The notes under the pieces are model-generated. The model had not been told where the DNA came from and searched no databases. It was given only the letters and a program-made list of their open reading frames with translations. The position numbers and the translations under genes are program-made. A stretch of DNA of 38,954 nt, taken from a virus. How positions within the stretch are numbered: the first letter of the stretch is position 1; every line of letters starts with the position of its first letter. Shown in pieces: positions 8,493 through 14,126 of this stretch. The stretch spans positions 1-38,954 of IMG/VR virus record IMGVR_UViG_3300030012_002541. One strand, given 5' to 3'.

Positions 8493-8670
8493 ATTTATGT
8501 ACAATAAATACTAAATATTGCGTATTTATGTGACAATAAGATGTAGTCTAAAAACCCTAATATTACACTAATATTTACTATATTAATGCTAGTAAACTAC
8601 TTAAGTTATTGATAATCAATCAGTTATTGTTTTTTTATCAGTTATAAACAATATATAATATACTTGTAAT

Positions 8671-8687
8671 TATATTTAGCTGATTAA
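8671..8687 (+). repeat. 17-bp direct repeat, copy 1
   Basis: TATATTTAGCTGATTAA; recurs at 8783-8799 with one T/C difference, 112 bases apart. The core TTAGCTGAYTAA is partly palindromic (TTAG...CTAA in copy 2), as expected of a protein-binding site. Confidence 0.6.
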
Positions 8688-8782
8688 ACAAATAACTAAC
8701 TATTATGTGTGCGAAGTTATACATTTTATTTTACATTGTCAAGTATCGTATACATTTTTTTATCAAATCATTATTCACTATA

Positions 8783-8799
8783 TATATTTAGCTGACTAA
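8783..8799 (+). repeat. 17-bp direct repeat, copy 2
   Basis: TATATTTAGCTGACTAA, immediately before the T-run of the first early element at 8800. TTAG-CTGA-CTAA followed by six T could also form a very weak terminator-like hairpin, as at the other copies of the element. Confidence 0.6.
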
Positions 8800-8827
8800 T
8801 TTTTTACAACTTATTTATAGATAATTA
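8800..8827 (+). promoter_or_regulatory. Early-region repeated element, copy 1 (putative promoter)
   Basis: TTTTTTACAACTTATTTATA then GATAATTA; one of five copies of a T-run plus CAACTTAATAATAGATAA-like motif. CAACTT lies 45 bases before the ATG at 8852, the same distance as in copy 3. It does not match the host TAnnTTTG promoter type. Confidence 0.55.
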
Positions 8828-8851
8828 ATTATTAATTTAAAAATATTTACT

Positions 8852-9076
8852 ATGGAAACTTGGATACACAATATGCTTGTTGAACACGACTATGATGCAG
8901 TTGATGTTGCTGAATACAAATTTTACGTTGAACAAGTTAACGCAAGAAATGAAAGACACATTGCTCATACATTTTCTATGTCGCCAAAAGATTATGAACA
9001 ACCTCTATCATTTGAAGATTGGCAGCTATCACGACTATCTAACCCAACTAAGTCTTGGTATGATCCATCTTTATAA
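8852..9076 (+). CDS. Small acidic early protein, unknown function
   Basis: A 74-residue acidic protein (METWIHNMLVEHDYDAVDVA) with several aromatic residues and a Trp/Ser-rich C-terminus (SFEDWQLSRLSNPTKSW). No family recognised. It stands alone between the repeated element upstream and an intrinsic terminator 2 nt after its stop, so it is a single-gene transcription unit. Small acidic early phage proteins often bind host enzymes, but nothing specific can be said. Confidence 0.65.
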   Translation: METWIHNMLVEHDYDAVDVAEYKFYVEQVNARNERHIAHTFSMSPKDYEQPLSFEDWQLSRLSNPTKSWYDPSL

Positions 9077-9078
9077 AC

Positions 9079-9101
9079 GGAGCCTTATGGCTCCTTTTTT
9101 T
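9079..9101 (+). terminator. Rho-independent terminator
   Basis: GGAGCC-TTAT-GGCTCC perfect 6-bp stem with tetraloop followed by seven T; ends the 74-residue gene's unit. Confidence 0.85.
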
Positions 9102-9120
9102 CAACTTAATTATAGATAAG
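9095..9120 (+). promoter_or_regulatory. Early-region repeated element, copy 2
   Basis: The terminator's T-run continues into CAACTTAATTATAGATAAG. No ORF follows before the next terminator, so this copy would direct a non-coding transcript. Confidence 0.55.
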
Positions 9121-9219
9121 TATTATATATACTATCAAAGGTTGCCTCTTTAACCTTAATAAAGAGTAGGCTGATATCCTAGCATACTATCAGGGAGCCT
9201 GACGGCTCCTTTTTTTTTT
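9121..9219 (+). ncRNA. Putative small RNA between element copy 2 and terminator
   Basis: About 100 bases bounded by a repeated element and a perfect intrinsic terminator, with no ATG-initiated ORF. It can fold through GCCTCTTT (about 9136-9146) with AAAGA...GGC downstream, with a competing AAGGTT/AACCTT hairpin in the same stretch. The exact 5' end is unknown. No Rfam family recognised. Confidence 0.5.
9194..9219 (+). terminator. Rho-independent terminator
   Basis: GGAGCC-TGAC-GGCTCC followed by ten T. The stem is identical to that at 9079 but the loop differs, which suggests a duplicated terminator-element cassette. Confidence 0.85.
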
Positions 9220-9237
9220 CAACTTAATAATAGATAA
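9210..9237 (+). promoter_or_regulatory. Early-region repeated element, copy 3 (putative promoter)
   Basis: Ten T then CAACTTAATAATAGATAA; CAACTT is 45 bases before the ATG at 9265, as for copy 1. Confidence 0.55.
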
Positions 9238-9264
9238 TAATTTATTAACTTAATCAAAACTACT

Positions 9265-9558
9265 ATGGAAATAATAGGAATCAGTTGCACTAAATGCAAC
9301 GCACAGAAAGATGCACAGTATGTGTCAAAGAATTTAGTAGAGTGTCTTACTTGCACAGCTCTACATCATCATGAAGAAGATAGGTCATACAGAACGTATG
9401 ATGTAACACCTCTACACGTATTAGAACAACGTGCTCAACAACAAGCAATAATGGATATGTGGTTTGAGACTGATGTAAAGTTTTTATGGAAAGTAGATGG
9501 AATTGACTGGTCTACCTGCTTTCAAACAGAACATGAACAATTTGGAGTGCCATTTTAG
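9265..9558 (+). CDS. Small zinc-ribbon-like early protein
   Basis: A 97-residue protein. Cysteines at CTKC (about residues 8-11) and CLTC (about 27-30) form a CxxC...CxxC pair typical of a zinc ribbon, followed directly by a His-rich stretch (ALHHHEED) that could also bind metal. The C-terminus ends FGVPF. There are no neighbours in the same unit: it is flanked by a repeated element and structured non-coding sequence. It may bind nucleic acid or a host protein; no specific family recognised. Confidence 0.65.
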   Translation: MEIIGISCTKCNAQKDAQYVSKNLVECLTCTALHHHEEDRSYRTYDVTPLHVLEQRAQQQAIMDMWFETDVKFLWKVDGIDWSTCFQTEHEQFGVPF

Positions 9559-9565
9559 GCATTCC

Positions 9566-9650
9566 ATAACACTACTCTCTTATCAGAGGTGATTCCATCT
9601 TGAATGGTAATACATGAATTGGGCGACAATCCATTAAACTGTAGTGTTAT
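9566..9650 (+). ncRNA. Multibranched structured RNA with 10-bp closing stem
   Basis: ATAACACTAC (9566-9575) pairs perfectly with GTAGTGTTAT (9641-9650). Between them are three small hairpins: CTCT-TATC-AGAG (9577-9588), CCAT-CTTGA-ATGG (9595-9607) and ATTG...CAAT (9618-9630). A second CCAT at 9631 could compete for ATGG, allowing an alternative fold. The shape resembles a four-way junction but is not a tRNA (10-bp closing stem, no T-loop consensus). It lies just 3' of the zinc-ribbon gene. Confidence 0.5.
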
Positions 9651-9655
9651 AACAT

Positions 9656-9727
9656 AAGGGTTAAGTATAGGCGAAATCATACTTATAAAAGCAAACTGTA
9701 TGGCGTGTTTGCTTTCCCCTTTTTTTA
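9656..9727 (+). ncRNA. Two-hairpin RNA ending in a terminator
   Basis: AAGGG (9656-9660) can close with CCCTT (9717-9721). Inside are TAAGTAT/ATACTTA (9662-9668 with 9679-9685) and AAAGCAAAC/GTTTGCTTT (9688-9696 with 9707-9715), both perfect. A T-run follows. With the preceding structure this may be one transcript of about 165 bases. Confidence 0.55.
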
Positions 9728-9730
9728 CTT

Positions 9731-9800
9731 AAATTAATGCGACATCTGAAAATAAACTATGTACGTGAAGAATGTCCGAGAAACTACACATTAATTTTTT
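9731..9800 (+). ncRNA. Long hairpin followed by T-run
   Basis: AAATTAATG (9731-9739) pairs perfectly with CATTAATTT (9789-9797); inside, GACAT (9741-9745) pairs with ATGTC (9772-9776). The T-run that follows begins element copy 4, repeating the terminator-then-element layout. It could be a separate small RNA or an extended terminator. Confidence 0.45.
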
Positions 9801-9818
9801 ACAACTTAACAATAAGTA
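9795..9818 (+). promoter_or_regulatory. Early-region repeated element, copy 4 (putative promoter)
   Basis: TTTTTTACAACTTAACAATA then AGTA; CAACTT is 38 bases before the ATG at 9840. It shares the optional A between T-run and CAACTT with copy 1. Confidence 0.5.
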
Positions 9819-9839
9819 TTAACATTAAATAATTAAATC

Positions 9840-10112
9840 ATGCAAAAATCAGTAAACACACTAGCAAACGGTATGTTTGTTAAAGAACACACGTTCAACT
9901 CAGGTACTAAAATTATTAACTTGTCTATCAAAGCACAAGACTTTTATGAATTTATGAAAGCTAATTTTGTAGAAGACAAAAAAGGTTCTAAATGGGTTAA
10001 TCTAAAACTTATACCTAATAAAACAATAGGTGAAAATAAACTTACACATACACCTATACTTAATGATTTTAAACCACAAGCTGTTCAAACTACAATAGAA
10101 ACTCCATTTTAA
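9840..10112 (+). CDS. Hypothetical early protein
   Basis: A 90-residue protein with a beta-rich first half (GMFVKEHTFNSGTKIINLSI), the segment GSKWVNLKLIPNK and a flexible C-terminal third ending IETPF. The overall layout, a small beta domain plus short tail, recalls uncharacterised phage proteins with a VNLxL block, but I cannot name a family. Its stop overlaps the next ATG (TAATG), so the two are translationally coupled. Confidence 0.65.
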   Translation: MQKSVNTLANGMFVKEHTFNSGTKIINLSIKAQDFYEFMKANFVEDKKGSKWVNLKLIPNKTIGENKLTHTPILNDFKPQAVQTTIETPF

Positions 10113-10357
10113 TGGGTATTCTAGGTATATCATTCTTCGCTGCCATTGGCTACTACATTATTGTGTACAAAGCCATTGGTAGACGTAGATTGGTCAAAAC
10201 ACAGACGTTCTGGGACATCATATTTACTGTTCTTATGCCACTTCTATTCATTGGCACGTTCAGCGGTATGGCTACTGCAGCTATTGCAGGTGTCTTCTTC
10301 TCAATCTTTACGGCACTAACTCCGTCAGTTGAAGAGCCAGACAACAAAGAGTCCTAG
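10112..10357 (+). CDS. Early membrane protein with two or three spans
   Basis: An 81-residue protein with hydrophobic segments at about residues 2-17 (LGISFFAAIGYYIIVY), 28-47 (FWDIIFTVLMPLLFIGTFSG) and 49-66, joined by a basic loop (KAIGRRRLVKT), and a short acidic tail (SVEEPDNKES). It is likely an inner-membrane protein with the basic loop in the cytoplasm. It is coupled to the upstream gene through TAATG and ends inside an intrinsic terminator. No family recognised. Confidence 0.65.
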   Translation: MGILGISFFAAIGYYIIVYKAIGRRRLVKTQTFWDIIFTVLMPLLFIGTFSGMATAAIAGVFFSIFTALTPSVEEPDNKES

Positions 10358-10371
10358 TGGCTCTTTTTTTT
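10346..10371 (+). terminator. Rho-independent terminator
   Basis: AAAGAGTC-CTAGT-GGCTCTTT with one G-U pair and a T-run. The stop codon of the membrane protein gene lies in the loop. Confidence 0.8.
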
Positions 10372-10389
10372 CAACTTTATAATTACGAA
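10364..10389 (+). promoter_or_regulatory. Early-region repeated element, copy 5 (putative promoter)
   Basis: Eight T then CAACTTTATAATTACGAA; the most divergent copy. CAACTT is 34 bases before the ATG at 10406. Confidence 0.45.
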
Positions 10390-10405
10390 TCAAAATACTT
10401 TTATT

Positions 10406-10792
10406 ATGCAAAAAGAAATCACTGACTTCAAGTCACCAAACTATTACAAACAATTGAAAAAGAAATTGTTTAACAATGAAATATCTAAGTATGATATTGC
10501 TCACAAAATGTTCAGAAGAGCAAATGCAGACTGGATTATCAAACATGTAGATAAAGCAAAGCTTACCATCACATATCTTAGTGGTGTTACACGTACATTA
10601 CCTACATACAATGAGCTAATGAAACGAGTTAGATGGTCTAGTGCAGATCACTACAAAGCTAAACGTAGAGAATATATTAAAAAATATTACAGAGTAATAA
10701 ATGCTTTGACAAAACATAAAGCAAAGTACAAAACAAATACTTTAGGTAATGTTTTTAATAACTTAAAAACCAATGTGTTAAAAGCACAATAA
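10406..10792 (+). CDS. Basic early protein, unknown function
   Basis: A 128-residue, strongly basic protein (KQLKKKLFNN, KAKRREYIKKYYR, KHKAKYKTNT). The middle contains a strand-like ITYLSGVTRTLPTYNELM segment. Charge suggests nucleic-acid binding, but no domain is recognised. It is a single-gene unit between element copy 5 and the long hairpin RNA that follows. Confidence 0.65.
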   Translation: MQKEITDFKSPNYYKQLKKKLFNNEISKYDIAHKMFRRANADWIIKHVDKAKLTITYLSGVTRTLPTYNELMKRVRWSSADHYKAKRREYIKKYYRVINALTKHKAKYKTNTLGNVFNNLKTNVLKAQ

Positions 10793-10799
10793 TTATATA

Positions 10800-10881
10800 G
10801 AAAGGAGGTTAGTAAACATAACATTTAATAACAGAGCGGTTATACTTTGTGTGTATTTACAATTCCTCCTTTCTTTTTTTT
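10800..10881 (+). ncRNA. Nested-hairpin small RNA with anti-Shine-Dalgarno-like terminator stem
   Basis: GAAAGGAGG (10800-10808) pairs perfectly with CCTCCTTTC (10865-10873), followed by T8. Inside are GTAAA/TTTAC and ATAAC-AGAGCG-GTTAT, giving three stacked helices over 82 bases, with no ORF. As a terminator its loop is unusually long, so a structured RNA is more likely. The 3' strand CCTCCTTTC equals the anti-Shine-Dalgarno tail of flavobacterial 16S rRNA as I remember it. Confidence 0.55.
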
Positions 10882-10901
10882 GTTAAATAAAATAAATAAT
10901 T

Positions 10902-11021
10902 ATGAAAGTAAAAAAGGTAGGCAAACACCTAATAAAATCATATCATGAATGGCAAAGATACATATATGAATACAAGCTTAATTCTATGATAGAATGGTAC
11001 AATAAAAATTTTAAAAATTAA
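10902..11021 (+). CDS. Microprotein, 39 residues
   Basis: MKVKKVGKHLIKSYHEW followed by a Tyr/Trp-rich basic helix. Starts after an AT-rich leader (AATAATTATG) and ends 2 nt before the next ATG. No family; kept because the spacing and leader match neighbouring genes. Confidence 0.5.
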   Translation: MKVKKVGKHLIKSYHEWQRYIYEYKLNSMIEWYNKNFKN

Positions 11022-11023
11022 TT

Positions 11024-11200
11024 ATGAAAAAAAAATTTTTATCAATGAGTATAGGCCAACACTTAGATATTAAGAGAGGGCTTACAACAAAAGAAATAAT
11101 AAGAGTAAATACAGACAAATGGGAAGTACATTGTACTGTAGATGGATGGTCAATATATTATTTAAACTTAACTGAATTATTAAACTATTTTAAAAATTAA
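11024..11200 (+). CDS. Hypothetical protein, 58 residues
   Basis: MKKKFLSMSIGQHLDIKRG then a strand-rich middle (KWEVHCTVDGWSIYYLNL) and a Lys/Asn end. No domain recognised. It lies 2 nt after the preceding stop and 3 nt before the next start, which supports it as real. Confidence 0.55.
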   Translation: MKKKFLSMSIGQHLDIKRGLTTKEIIRVNTDKWEVHCTVDGWSIYYLNLTELLNYFKN

Positions 11201-11203
11201 ATC

Positions 11204-11452
11204 ATGGAAACTAATACAATATCATTTAATGTCAGCAAAACTATTAACATCGGTAACTTTGAAGCTATTAAAATTAATTATGGTCAAAGTATTACTGTGG
11301 ATCCTACAAGACCTATTGAAGAACAAAGGCAAGAACTTATACAGGAATGCTACGCTACTGTTAAGAAAGAAACGAACTTATGGACGCTTAAAAGCGTTGT
11401 ACACGTTGACTCTAAAAAGAATAGAACAACTTATAAAAGCAAAGTAAAATGA
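11204..11452 (+). CDS. Hypothetical phage protein
   Basis: An 82-residue protein: an N-terminal beta segment (ISFNVSKTINIGNFEAIKI), then a helix (EEQRQELIQECYATVKKE) and a basic tail. The strand pattern around IGNFEAIKINYG resembles small phage proteins of unknown function. Its last codons overlap the next start (ATGA), giving translational coupling. Confidence 0.65.
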   Translation: METNTISFNVSKTINIGNFEAIKINYGQSITVDPTRPIEEQRQELIQECYATVKKETNLWTLKSVVHVDSKKNRTTYKSKVK

Positions 11453-11703
11453 AAAACTATAGTAAAGAAGAAGTAGAAAAATACTGGACTGACTTAATAT
11501 CAAAACATTTAGTTGGTAAAACAATAACAAAAGTAGAATATATTGGAGATGATGAAATGGAAGATAATATGTGGTATAAAAAACCAATAGCAATCTGTTT
11601 AGATAATAGATATTGGTTAATACCTATGATGGATGATGAAGGAAATGATGGTGGTGCAATACAAACTACGTTTCATGATTTAAAAACAATACCAGTAATA
11701 TGA
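11449..11703 (+). CDS. Conserved phage hypothetical protein
   Basis: An 84-residue acidic protein. The pattern LVGKTITKVEYIGDDEMED, WYKKPIAICLDN, LIPMMDDEGNDGGA matches a small family I recall from many phages, where it is predicted to form a compact beta domain; its function is unknown. Start and stop overlap both neighbours by 4 nt (ATGA), so it belongs to a coupled operon of small genes. Confidence 0.7.
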   Translation: MKNYSKEEVEKYWTDLISKHLVGKTITKVEYIGDDEMEDNMWYKKPIAICLDNRYWLIPMMDDEGNDGGAIQTTFHDLKTIPVI

Positions 11704-11966
11704 AACCATATCTACTAAAAAAACTTATACCAGGCTACAAGCTAGGTCCAGATCACAAGGACAAACAGCTTGTGGCTCTGCCGTATAAATACAATGGTAC
11801 AAAAATACTTGTCCAACACAGTGACAAGAAAATGATTATAGATCAAAACATTCCATTACTTGGAGAACAAACGTTTCCTGATAAGTTTGGAAGAGATAAA
11901 ACATATACTCTTTACTATTACGAGTGGGATACAGAATCACATAAACAAATAAAATTAGAATTATGA
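11700..11966 (+). CDS. Hypothetical protein
   Basis: An 88-residue beta-rich protein (YNGTKILVQHSDKKMIIDQN) with an aromatic C-terminal part (YTLYYYEWDTE). No family recognised. It overlaps both neighbours by 4 nt (ATGA) and is part of the coupled small-gene run. Confidence 0.65.
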   Translation: MKPYLLKKLIPGYKLGPDHKDKQLVALPYKYNGTKILVQHSDKKMIIDQNIPLLGEQTFPDKFGRDKTYTLYYYEWDTESHKQIKLEL

Positions 11967-12220
11967 CAGCATTAGATGTGGAAAAATACATATGCAAAAC
12001 ATATGGAAAAGCAGCATTAAGACACGATCCTCATGCATTAGCAGAGGCTATAAATCAAACACAACAGGATATGGATTATTCTAACGAGTGGGATTTATTT
12101 TATTTATTGATAGAAAACAAACCTATACCATCTTTGTATACACATAGTTATGGGTTTCATACGCGAAATGGTAGAGGTATAATAGAAAGAATTAAAAGTT
12201 ATTATTATGAAAAAATATGA
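11963..12220 (+). CDS. Hypothetical protein
   Basis: An 85-residue protein, mostly helical in the first half (ALDVEKYICKTYGKAALRHD) and aromatic-rich later (YSNEWDLFYLL, LYTHSYGFHTRNGRG). No domain recognised. It is coupled to the upstream gene by ATGA and overlaps the next gene by 14 nt. Confidence 0.6.
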   Translation: MTALDVEKYICKTYGKAALRHDPHALAEAINQTQQDMDYSNEWDLFYLLIENKPIPSLYTHSYGFHTRNGRGIIERIKSYYYEKI

Positions 12221-12410
12221 ATTAATAATTACTAGAACATACACTACAAACGTTGTATTAAAATTTCCAGATGATGGTAGAAATCATATGCAAATTATTC
12301 GTGACAAATTTCAAACTGGAAACGAAGAAATATGGGATGTCATTGCTGAAAAAGAACTAGAACAAATGGATGTAAGAACTACTGACTGGGAAATAGCAGA
12401 AATAAATTAA
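12207..12410 (+). CDS. Hypothetical protein, ferredoxin-like strand-helix pattern
   Basis: A 67-residue protein: strand (KYELIITRTYTTNVVLKFPD), helix (HMQIIRDKFQTGNEEIWDVIAEKELEQM), strand (DVRTTDWEIAEIN). Small phage proteins of this layout are common and functionally uncharacterised. It starts 14 nt inside the preceding gene, with an ATG placed after ATTATTATG. Confidence 0.6.
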   Translation: MKKYELIITRTYTTNVVLKFPDDGRNHMQIIRDKFQTGNEEIWDVIAEKELEQMDVRTTDWEIAEIN

Positions 12411-12417
12411 AAATATT

Positions 12418-12693
12418 ATGAAAAAATCAAACAATCCTTCAGTAAGGATAAAACGAGCTATCAAAGAATTATCTGATGCTAACAAATACAATCTTGGCAA
12501 TGTTTTGTTTGAACAAATTATTGCTATAGGAATTGTTACAACAGAAAATGAATTAGAAAAACAGAAATTAAACAACAAAAGATCAATTATACATCCAAGT
12601 TTATATGAAAATGTTATTGATATTTTGAGAAAACATTTAGATCAAATAAATGAACCTACTTACACAAAACAGCAAGCTAAAGAAAACGTCTAA
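12418..12693 (+). CDS. Hypothetical helical protein
   Basis: A 91-residue, mainly helical protein (VRIKRAIKELSDANKYNLGN, ENVIDILRKHLDQINEP) with no recognised domain. Its 3' end overlaps the next gene by 44 nt in another frame. Both ends look like protein, so the overlap seems genuine. Confidence 0.6.
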   Translation: MKKSNNPSVRIKRAIKELSDANKYNLGNVLFEQIIAIGIVTTENELEKQKLNNKRSIIHPSLYENVIDILRKHLDQINEPTYTKQQAKENV

Positions 12694-13255
12694 AGAGCTT
12701 GGTGTTAAAGTATACAACTTTGGTATACCTGCATACAAATCTGCTAGTGGTAAGCTAACTTGTCCTTTTGCGGACGAGTGTGTAAAGTTTTGTTACGCAA
12801 AGAAAGGCGCATACATATGGAGTAATGTTCAGCCTGCCTTTGAAAAACGATACCAGCTTACACTAACAGATCAATTTGTAGAAATAATGTCCAAAGAAAT
12901 TATAAAAAAACAACCAGACTTTGTACGTGTACATGACTCTGGCGATTACTATTCACCTAAGTATTTACAAAAGTGGATAGATCTTGCAATAATACATCAC
13001 GCAGTTAAGTTTTACAGTTATACTAATTGCGTAAAAATGCTTAAAGAAGCAAAGCTACCAGATAACTATGATATTATATTTTCTGATAGTGGTAAACAAA
13101 AACACCTGATTGACAGGAAAATAGATAGACATACAAAAATATTTGACAATTATCAAGAACTACTAGATAATAATTATATTAATGCATCACAAATAGATTT
13201 GTATGCTACAAAATGGTTCAATAAAAATAATAAAGTAGGACTAATAAAACACTAA
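12650..13255 (+). CDS. Gp88-family phage protein
   Basis: A 201-residue protein. Blocks VKVYNFGIPAYKSASGKLTC, FADECVKFCYAKKGAY, VQPAFEKRYQLTL, VRVHDSGDYYSPKYLQKWI and VKFYSYTNCV match, from memory, the phage family named after mycobacteriophage gene product 88 (PF17338). The conserved cysteines (CPFADEC...CYAKKG) could bind metal or an iron-sulfur cluster, and HDSGD could be an active-site segment; no function is established. The ATG at 12650 overlaps the previous gene; a start within 40 codons downstream would remove little conserved sequence. Confidence 0.75.
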   Translation: MNLLTQNSKLKKTSKELGVKVYNFGIPAYKSASGKLTCPFADECVKFCYAKKGAYIWSNVQPAFEKRYQLTLTDQFVEIMSKEIIKKQPDFVRVHDSGDYYSPKYLQKWIDLAIIHHAVKFYSYTNCVKMLKEAKLPDNYDIIFSDSGKQKHLIDRKIDRHTKIFDNYQELLDNNYINASQIDLYATKWFNKNNKVGLIKH

Positions 13256-13259
13256 AATT

Positions 13260-13706
13260 ATGGGAACAAGAAGTTTAACTTACATTGAAGAATCTTATGA
13301 AACATGCGTAGCAGATGAAGAAAATAATAATGAAGTACATAAAACAACAAAAAACATACTTTGTATGTATCGTCAGTATGATGGGTATCCTAGTGGTCAT
13401 GGCATGGAGCTTGCTGAGTTTTTGCAAGACTTTAATATTGTCAATGGTTATAGTATTACTGATCCTAAACCTTCAGCGAATGGTATGGGATGTTTGGCGG
13501 CGCAACTAATTAGTCATTTTAAAGATGGTATTGGAAATATATATATACATCATTCTGATAATAAAGATTGTGGCGAAGAATACACATATACTATTTACAA
13601 TAAAAAAGGTAAAGTGCACATGCGTATATATGATATTTGGGATAAAAAGATTATATTTGATGGTAGCCCTAAAAAATTTATTGCATTAAAAAAAGAAATA
13701 GCATGA
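13260..13706 (+). CDS. Conserved hypothetical protein (MGTRS...YRQYDGYPSGHG family)
   Basis: A 148-residue protein. The opening MGTRSLTYI, the central CMYRQYDGYPSGHGMELAEF and the later beta segments (EYTYTIYNKKGKVHMRIYD) match a family I recall as widespread in phages and bacteria but uncharacterised. It is acidic and compact, without a signal peptide. Its stop overlaps the next ATG by 4 nt. Confidence 0.7.
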   Translation: MGTRSLTYIEESYETCVADEENNNEVHKTTKNILCMYRQYDGYPSGHGMELAEFLQDFNIVNGYSITDPKPSANGMGCLAAQLISHFKDGIGNIYIHHSDNKDCGEEYTYTIYNKKGKVHMRIYDIWDKKIIFDGSPKKFIALKKEIA

Positions 13707-13879
13707 AACTAATAGTATTAGATTTTTTCAAAGACATTACTTACATGTATACTTTAGATGAAAGAATATTAGATGATGAGGTAAGTGACCTATTAATAGA
13801 AATGGGTCACAAACCTTTGCATTGTCAATGGATGATAACTCACAATGATATAATAATTAAAGAAAATTGGAAAAAATGA
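13703..13879 (+). CDS. Hypothetical protein, 58 residues
   Basis: MKLIVLDFFKDITYMYTLDE followed by a short helix and IEMGHKPLHCQWMIT. It overlaps the preceding and following genes by 4 nt each (ATGA at both ends), which is strong support for a real coupled gene. No family recognised. Confidence 0.6.
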   Translation: MKLIVLDFFKDITYMYTLDERILDDEVSDLLIEMGHKPLHCQWMITHNDIIIKENWKK

Positions 13880-14082
13880 ATTACGATCAATGGAAATTAA
13901 GTAATCCAGCAGATGATGGCTATGGATATGACATGGTAAGTAATTGCTGTGGAAAAAGAGTAGACGAGTCAGAGTGCATATGTACATATTGTGGCGAAGG
14001 CTGTGAAGCTATTGAAGATTATGAGTATGAAGCTATACAAAGAGAAAATTATTTAGAAATGATGGCTGACGAAAGACGTTAG
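13876..14082 (+). CDS. Small zinc-finger-like protein
   Basis: The ATG at 13876 is preferred because it overlaps the preceding stop (ATGA); a TTG three codons upstream is an alternative. The 68-residue product has NCCGKRVDESECICTYCGEG, a CCG...CxxC(G) arrangement typical of small phage zinc ribbons, followed by an acidic helix (EAIEDYEYEAIQRENY). It probably binds zinc; nucleic-acid or protein binding is possible. It is last in the run of coupled small genes before dnaB. Confidence 0.65.
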   Translation: MNYDQWKLSNPADDGYGYDMVSNCCGKRVDESECICTYCGEGCEAIEDYEYEAIQRENYLEMMADERR

Positions 14083-14097
14083 TTTTGTAAATAATTA

Positions 14098-14105
14098 TAT
14101 ATTTG
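14098..14105 (+). promoter_or_regulatory. Host-type -7 element TATATTTG upstream of dnaB
   Basis: A perfect match to Bacteroidetes TAnnTTTG, ending 21 nt before the dnaB ATG. No TTG is found at the ideal -33 spacing. Confidence 0.5.
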
Positions 14106-14126
14106 TCGGTTCAAACAAAAATCAAA

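Larger units (their letters stand above)
8493..8851. other. Gene-free AT-rich region with short repeats; candidate origin or control region
   Basis: Apart from a 28-codon ORF that I do not trust, nothing codes here. The region is extremely AT-rich. It holds a 17-base direct repeat (see 8671 and 8783), a palindrome ATTGATAATCAAT near 8610 and two copies of CAGTTAT about 20 bases apart near 8620-8645. The early-gene element starts at 8800. An AT-rich, repeat-bearing divergent region is typical of a replication origin or operator cluster, but no DnaA-box array is evident. Confidence 0.4.

Noticed and set aside
8705-8791. 28-codon ORF beginning MCAKLYILFYIVKYRIHFF
   Set aside because: It lies in an extremely AT-rich region, runs through the direct-repeat copy 2, and has no coupling to other genes; chance is sufficient.
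9566-9650. tRNA-like cloverleaf between early genes
   Set aside because: The closing stem is 10 bp, the arms are only 4 bp, no GGTTCRA-type T-loop or CCA end is present, and no anticodon arm can be placed. A non-tRNA structured RNA fits better.
14103-14126. TTG start for dnaB upstream of the ATG
   Set aside because: It overlaps the TATATTTG element, so the TTG would lie upstream of the transcription start; the ATG at 14127 gives a normal DnaB N-terminus.
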